A stretch of 11,857 nucleotides of DNA from CAZNUM01 sp046861615 (GTDB lineage Bacteria; Fidelibacterota; Marinisomatia; Marinisomatales; TCS55): assembly GCA_046861615.1 (NCBI GenBank), contig JBHHUS010000050.1:1-11857 (forward strand). The letters run 5' to 3'. Under the pieces are notes generated by a model that saw only the letters and a list, made by a program, of their open reading frames with translations, did not search any database and was not told the origin of the DNA. The translations under genes and the position numbers were made by a program. Position 1 is the first letter of the stretch. Each line of letters starts with the position of its first letter. Shown piece by piece: positions 8,144 to 11,857 of this stretch.

Positions 8144-8203
8144 CTCATATGACAGAATTAAATTAATACCAGTAGAAAGGAAATTAATACTTATTTATCG
8201 ACT
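8144..8203. promoter_or_regulatory. Divergent promoter region with spaced direct repeat
   Basis: This 60-bp AT-rich gap separates the minus-strand receptor operon from the plus-strand AroQ-like gene and must hold signals for both. It contains the 10-bp sequence AAATTAATAC twice, at 8160-8169 and 8181-8190, 21 bp apart, i.e. two helical turns, as expected for an operator or a pair of promoter elements. TAATAC within each copy resembles a -10 box on the plus strand. I see no convincing -35 element. AAAGGA at 8176-8181 is 22 nt from the ATG at 8204, too far to act as its ribosome site. Confidence 0.5.
8160..8190. repeat. Direct repeat AAATTAATAC x2, 21-bp period
   Basis: The two identical 10-mers (8160-8169, 8181-8190) are separated by 11 bp (CAGTAGAAAGG). 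They are too short to exclude chance in AT-rich DNA, but the location between two divergent genes and the two-turn spacing make a regulator-binding site plausible. Confidence 0.45.
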
Positions 8204-8632
8204 ATGAAGATTCTCGTACTGGAAGGACCCAATTTAAACCTGTTAGGCATCATGTCTTCCCGGACCGGCGGCCGATTGACCCTGGATAAGGTTCATCGGC
8301 AATTACGGCGAAAAAGCAGAAAAACAAACTGCGAATTAAAAATATTCCAGACCCATAAAGTATTCCAGGCGTTGAATATTTTACAGCGTAACCGTAACTG
8401 GGCGAATGGTTTACTGTTTGCTCCCATGGCCTGGGCTCACTATGAATATTCCATTCAGGAAGCGCTGAGCCTTATTTCCGTTCCCACCGTTCAATTGCTA
8501 TTCCCACCTGAATACAGCTCTGTCAACCGACCGGAGGATTCCATTTTCACACCTCTATGCACTCAAACGCTGGTGGGCGTACCCGATAATCTTTTTATCC
8601 AGGGACTGGATATTTTAACAGCCTTGGATTAA
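8204..8632 (+). CDS. Type II dehydroquinase-fold protein, catalytic residues lost
   Basis: 142 residues, the length and fold signature of AroQ (type II 3-dehydroquinate dehydratase): MKILVLEGPNLNLLG at the N-terminus and, near the end, TPLCTQTLVGVPDNL aligning without gaps to the family's SP-(8)-G block. Compared from memory with the Mycobacterium tuberculosis enzyme, the active-site positions read: Arg19 -> M17, Tyr24 -> G22, Asn75 -> A73, His81 -> H79 (kept), His101 -> L99, Arg108 -> S106, Arg112 -> P110. The conserved Asn of NGPN is Glu7, and the Glu of the EVHLSN block is Gln97. Dehydratase activity is therefore unlikely, while the frame is intact and hydrophobic core positions are kept. 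I read it as a repurposed family member, not a decaying pseudogene. The following M23 gene starts 4 nt downstream. Confidence 0.85.
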   Translation: MKILVLEGPNLNLLGIMSSRTGGRLTLDKVHRQLRRKSRKTNCELKIFQTHKVFQALNILQRNRNWANGLLFAPMAWAHYEYSIQEALSLISVPTVQLLFPPEYSSVNRPEDSIFTPLCTQTLVGVPDNLFIQGLDILTALD

Positions 8633-8636
8633 GCGC

Positions 8637-9683
8637 TTGACCCAAAGAAGCTATCTTCTGATTCTGGTGCTGTTCCTGTTCAACGGCTGCAGCACTGTAA
8701 AGATTATCCACGGCAATGGAATTAAGAATACCACCCGTCTGGTGGGAGCTCCTAACCAGGTCTCAATTCAATTGATTTATAGTTCTCCATTCCAGAACGT
8801 CGATTCGTTGCTGTCTATCGCCACAACGCCACTTCCGGGGGAAACAATTCTTGCTCTAATGGAACCACACCTGGAGGACACCGCCTTGGCACTCCTGGCT
8901 CCGGTAGTAACCAATTCGCTCTCACCGATGGAACGCTCCCGCGTATTGAAAGGGATTGACCAGCGTAATAATGCCGTTATCCTGAACTTTAGCCTGGATA
9001 CCCTCTCCCTTCGTCAGCGACTGGAACCCATCCTTACCAGCTACAATCCTGACAATCCTATTTTACCCTTATTCCAGAACAATCCCAGAATCCCGGATTT
9101 CACCAGCCTTTCTAAGGTGACTTTATTATTCCCCTGCGTAGGAATTTCCGTACCTAAAAAAGCTTCCCGTTTGCCTAACGCTCCCCGGGAATACCGCTCC
9201 GGAATCCATCGCGGGATCGATTTCTTTGTTTCCTGGGGAACACCAGTCCAAGCAGTGGCAGACGGTGTTATTATCCGATCAGACCAATATTACGAAGAAA
9301 TTGCACCTGAATTCAGGGAGTCATTACTCTCGGAAGCAGCGCAAATCCAACATACACCATCAGACATTTTTAATTCCATTTTAGTGGGGCGGGCAGTGTT
9401 AATCGATCACGGCCTGAAGCTCTTCCCCGGCTACCGGGCTATTACTATTTATGCTCATCTTGCTTACATCGATCCCCGAATAAAACCCGGCTATCACATA
9501 AAGGCAGGGGAGGTGTTCGGTAAAACCGGTAATTCAGGAACCAGTGCCAGTACGCGGGGTACCCGGGAGGGATCCCATTTACATTGGGAATTAATTCTTC
9601 AGGATCAGGGCGGCGAATATTTTTTTGGTCAGGGCTTACCCTATCCGGAGCTATACCGGGCTTTAACAGTACTGTTTCAATAA
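8637..9683 (+). CDS. M23 family metallopeptidase lipoprotein
   Basis: A 348-residue lipoprotein. The signal peptide ends in a relaxed lipobox (LFNGC, Cys18). Residues about 20-165 are a domain I do not recognise. The C-terminal half is a peptidase M23 (LytM-type) domain with all expected residues: H191 and D195 in HRGID, H274 in YAHL, and H314/H316 in HLH. By analogy with LytM, H191, D195 and H316 bind Zn2+, and H274 and H314 act in catalysis. Such enzymes cut peptide cross-links in peptidoglycan. Unusual is an insertion of about 35 residues (roughly 216-250, predicted helical) between the ADGVI strand and the LIDHG strand. The start is TTG at 8637, 4 nt after the AroQ-like stop; no ATG or GTG gives a complete signal peptide, and a stop lies at 8616-8618. 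Likely cotranscribed with the AroQ-like gene. Confidence 0.9.
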   Translation: MTQRSYLLILVLFLFNGCSTVKIIHGNGIKNTTRLVGAPNQVSIQLIYSSPFQNVDSLLSIATTPLPGETILALMEPHLEDTALALLAPVVTNSLSPMERSRVLKGIDQRNNAVILNFSLDTLSLRQRLEPILTSYNPDNPILPLFQNNPRIPDFTSLSKVTLLFPCVGISVPKKASRLPNAPREYRSGIHRGIDFFVSWGTPVQAVADGVIIRSDQYYEEIAPEFRESLLSEAAQIQHTPSDIFNSILVGRAVLIDHGLKLFPGYRAITIYAHLAYIDPRIKPGYHIKAGEVFGKTGNSGTSASTRGTREGSHLHWELILQDQGGEYFFGQGLPYPELYRALTVLFQ

Positions 9684-9713
9684 TCCATAAATAAATACCG
9701 TTTGCTTGTAATA

Positions 9714-9748
9714 AAAAAGGGGTCGCCAGAGAGAGGCGACCCCTTTTT
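9714..9748. terminator. Bidirectional intrinsic terminator
   Basis: A perfect 14-bp inverted repeat, with arms at 9714-9727 and 9735-9748, encloses a 7-nt loop (AGAGAGA). The GC-rich core GGGGTCGCC/GGCGACCCC is flanked by A-tracts on the left and T-tracts on the right, so the hairpin ends in a U-run when transcribed from either strand. It sits between the convergent stops of the M23 gene (9683) and the PorV-like gene (9768) and can serve both. Confidence 0.95.
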
Positions 9749-9767
9749 CTTTCTCTCTAAGGAAAAC

Positions 9768-10832
9768 TTAGAATTGAACCGTTATTTGCATCACTTTATT
9801 GTTATCAAAGTAACGGGTTACTGAACGCATGGAATAGGAAAGTCCTAATTTCATTCCGCCTACCGGTACTTCTACGCCAGCGCCGAAGGTTGTACCAAAC
9901 AGATTATCACCGGCTTCAGTGTTCGCTTCATCCCATACGGTCGTGGGAATGTCAGCTGGTCTGGTATCTCCAACCATATGCATGGAGGTTCCACCGGCAA
10001 CCCAGGCCGGACCAATAGAGTATTTGGCCGCAAAACTCTGGGTATTCACCGCAAAGGCATTGTTAGTAAAGGCCCACATCAGATTTAACCCGGGCATGGG
10101 CGCATAACTCACACCGATATTTAAATCAGCGGGTAAATCAAATGCTTCCGCCTTCACCCGGAACCGTTCTACAATGGTACCGGATTGAGAACCTTCGGGT
10201 GTCAATGTCTGCTCCAAATCAGGTCCCCGATATTCCATCCGGTTCCCCAGATTCTTCAGGCTGACACCGATTGCCAGCGGCAGGTTGGCAAACTGGTATT
10301 GAACGCCCATGTCAATCGCCAGGCCGGTGGCTTTGGTATTTATAATCTGTTCTGATACGAACTTGAACGAAGTACCAAACCGTACCCGGTCAGCAAATGA
10401 TCTTGCGTAGGTGGCTGTCAGCGTCTGGAAGTCCGGCGAAAACATTTCACCGGTTCCTTCCGTCGCATCGGCCGTTGTCACCGGAATATCACCAAAGTTC
10501 AGGGTTTTAACTGAGAGCCCGAAGGTCCCCTTCGTACCCAGATTGGTAACAAAGCCGGCATAAGTGATGTCAATATCCGCGATGTAATTCATTGTTGAGG
10601 CAGTCCCCTCGAAGCCACCATTTAAGCCAGCCGCACCGGCCGGATTAAGGAATAGGGCTTCAACGCCGGAAACCGTTGCACCATTCGCTTCACTAGTCGC
10701 AATTGTCGATGCACCCACGGGAATCAGCAGTTGTGTAGCTCCTGCCTGTCCCTGGGACTTGATGGTTCCTGCGAACAAGGTGCCGAATAGAAAGACACCG
10801 CCGAAGAAGATCTTTAAAATATTCTTATTCAT
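9768..10832 (-). CDS. PorV/PorQ family outer-membrane beta-barrel protein
   Basis: 354 residues with a signal peptide (hydrophobic core about 8-21, likely cut before about residue 30) and a beta-barrel rich in Gly and aromatic strands, ending in QITVQF with terminal Phe, as in outer-membrane proteins. The start of the mature part is typical of the PorV/PorQ (UPF0164, FadL-like) family: LLIPVGAS, then GVEALFLNPAGAAG (NPAG at 63-66). In Bacteroidetes PorV is the type IX secretion shuttle that carries cargo from the translocon to the attachment complex; many FCB bacteria have several paralogues with less clear roles. The ATG at 10832 has AAAGGAAG 8 nt upstream. It follows the sorting-domain protein by 26 bp and ends at the shared terminator, so it is the last gene of that operon. 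Confidence 0.88.
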   Translation of the reverse strand: MNKNILKIFFGGVFLFGTLFAGTIKSQGQAGATQLLIPVGASTIATSEANGATVSGVEALFLNPAGAAGLNGGFEGTASTMNYIADIDITYAGFVTNLGTKGTFGLSVKTLNFGDIPVTTADATEGTGEMFSPDFQTLTATYARSFADRVRFGTSFKFVSEQIINTKATGLAIDMGVQYQFANLPLAIGVSLKNLGNRMEYRGPDLEQTLTPEGSQSGTIVERFRVKAEAFDLPADLNIGVSYAPMPGLNLMWAFTNNAFAVNTQSFAAKYSIGPAWVAGGTSMHMVGDTRPADIPTTVWDEANTEAGDNLFGTTFGAGVEVPVGGMKLGLSYSMRSVTRYFDNNKVMQITVQF

Positions 10833-10858
10833 GATCTCTACTTCCTTTCTGCTTTCTA

Positions 10859-11857
10859 TTAATAGCGGTCCAGGCGCTGTTCGGGTTGAACAACTGCCAA
10901 TTTAAGAACCTTGCTTTTACTTCCGTATTCCACATGGGCGATATACATACCGCTGGCCACGGGAATACCAAAATCATTTCTCAAATCCCAAACGGCGAAT
11001 TGAGACTCGGCATCCTCACCGGTAATCGTTTTGATGTGATTACCAGCAAGATCAAAGATCCGGATGTTGTATTTACCTGTCTCCGGTAGATGCGTAAAAT
11101 GCATCTGCTGGTCAACCGGATCCCGTTCCTCCGGGTTATACCCAAAGTACGGATTCGGCCATACATTAACATCCGCCACATTGTAAGACTTACTCGTTCC
11201 TGCGTTAAGTTCCTTATCAAAGGTAAACTTATCAGCCGTTGTGTTGGGCTTCGTAGTGGCAATGTAGAAGATTGTTCCGGTCTCTGGTTCTTCAGCCGTG
11301 TAATCCGCCGGAGAAGTGGCTGCGGTAACATCGCCGCCATTCCACTCCATGAACACCGTCCGGCCGAATGTCTGCCAAGCATCCGTAGCACTGCCATCAT
11401 TCGCAGGCGTTGCATACCAGGCCGGTAAAGCATCACCAGCAGCAGCCCCGGTCATGAAATTATCATAACCATCGGTTCCCGGAGTATCATCCACCGGTGT
11501 CAGGACGTATACCCGATCCGTCCAGGGGTCATTCAACCCACCGGAAGTACCGTGGTCCGCATCTTCGCTTCCGTATTGCAGATTCCATTCACCATTGTCG
11601 TCTTCATCCAACAGGTAGGGAACCAATTGAAAGTCATCGGTGGCATCGGTGGGATCACCCACATTCCACCATTCGAAGGGGACATCAATCACTGATTCAT
11701 CACCCCAGTAGTTGATCGCTTTACCACCGGTGCTGGTAAAGCGCACCTCATAATCATTGGGAACCAGCGAACCAATACCCTGATTAGCAGAACCATAGCC
11801 ACCGGAATAGGCAAAAACGGCACCCATAAGGGCATCTTCATCCACACCATACATGGG
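10859..11857 (-). CDS. Secreted protein with type IX-like C-terminal sorting domain (5' end missing)
   Basis: The C-terminal 332 residues of a larger protein; the frame is open to the right edge and the ATG at 11854 is most likely internal. The visible part is acidic, rich in Asp, Gly, Thr and Trp, with no membrane segment, as in extracellular proteins (WNVGDPTD, DDNGEWNLQYG). The last about 100 residues form an immunoglobulin-like domain of the FlgD/type IX sorting type: VWPNPYFGYNPEE, YNIRIFDLAGNHIKTI, then SGMYIAHVEYGSKSKVLKL. In Bacteroidetes such domains direct export through the type IX system. The extra VVQPEQRLDRY tail after the last strand is unlike the Bacteroidetes consensus end. 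The PorV-like gene follows 26 bp downstream. The function of the N-terminal part cannot be known from this window. Confidence 0.85.
   Translation of the reverse strand, partial: PMYGVDEDALMGAVFAYSGGYGSANQGIGSLVPNDYEVRFTSTGGKAINYWGDESVIDVPFEWWNVGDPTDATDDFQLVPYLLDEDDNGEWNLQYGSEDADHGTSGGLNDPWTDRVYVLTPVDDTPGTDGYDNFMTGAAAGDALPAWYATPANDGSATDAWQTFGRTVFMEWNGGDVTAATSPADYTAEEPETGTIFYIATTKPNTTADKFTFDKELNAGTSKSYNVADVNVWPNPYFGYNPEERDPVDQQMHFTHLPETGKYNIRIFDLAGNHIKTITGEDAESQFAVWDLRNDFGIPVASGMYIAHVEYGSKSKVLKLAVVQPEQRLDRY

Noticed and set aside
8204..8632. Calling this gene a functional aroQ
   Set aside because: Six of seven catalytic positions are replaced, so the biosynthetic enzyme name would mislead.
8631..8638. 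Palindrome AAGCGCTT at the AroQ-like/M23 junction
   Set aside because: Eight bases is expected by chance and there is no second copy or T-tract nearby.
10981..11436. Minus-strand reading frame of 151 codons inside the sorting-domain gene
   Set aside because: Met/Arg/Leu-rich product in the wrong frame of a gene with clear protein signatures; a shadow frame.

Overview
The window looks like a chromosomal piece from a Gram-negative, didermic bacterium of the Fibrobacteres-Chlorobi-Bacteroidetes (FCB) side of the tree. The evidence is a TonB-dependent receptor with a carboxypeptidase-D-like N-terminal domain, a PorV/PorQ-type outer-membrane protein next to a secreted protein with a type IX-like sorting domain, and surface-type lipoproteins. 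A lineage such as Neomarinimicrobiota (Marinimicrobia) or a neighbour would fit, but no phylogenetic marker is present, so this is an impression. I see no rRNA, tRNA, CRISPR, insertion sequence or phage gene. Coding density is very high and no gap between genes reaches 100 bp.

Layout, left to right. (1) Positions 82-3359, plus strand: a run of four close-packed genes encoding a CPBP-family membrane protease, the Mg2+ transporter MgtE, an exported DUF3108-like protein and a small membrane protein of unknown family. Two junctions overlap (ATGA and ATGAATAA). (2) Positions 3363-8143, minus strand: a TonB-dependent receptor followed by two paralogous lipoproteins, each with a fibronectin-III-like region and a parallel beta-helix region. 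The junctions are a 4-base overlap and a stop codon directly abutting the next ATG. (3) A 60-bp divergent intergenic region at 8144-8203 carries a 10-bp direct repeat at 21-bp spacing. (4) Positions 8204-9683, plus strand: a type II dehydroquinase-fold protein that has lost nearly all its catalytic residues, then an M23 metallopeptidase lipoprotein whose active site looks intact. (5) A strong bidirectional terminator lies at 9714-9748. (6) Positions 9768-11857, minus strand: a PorV/PorQ family protein downstream of a secreted protein with a C-terminal sorting domain that runs off the right edge.

Most of the window serves the cell envelope: metal uptake and membrane proteolysis on the left, TonB-driven outer-membrane uptake or surface binding in the middle, and cell-wall hydrolysis and protein secretion or anchoring on the right. 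The items most worth a second look are the catalytically dead AroQ-like protein coupled to an M23 lipoprotein, the receptor plus twin beta-helix lipoprotein operon, and the cargo/PorV pair.
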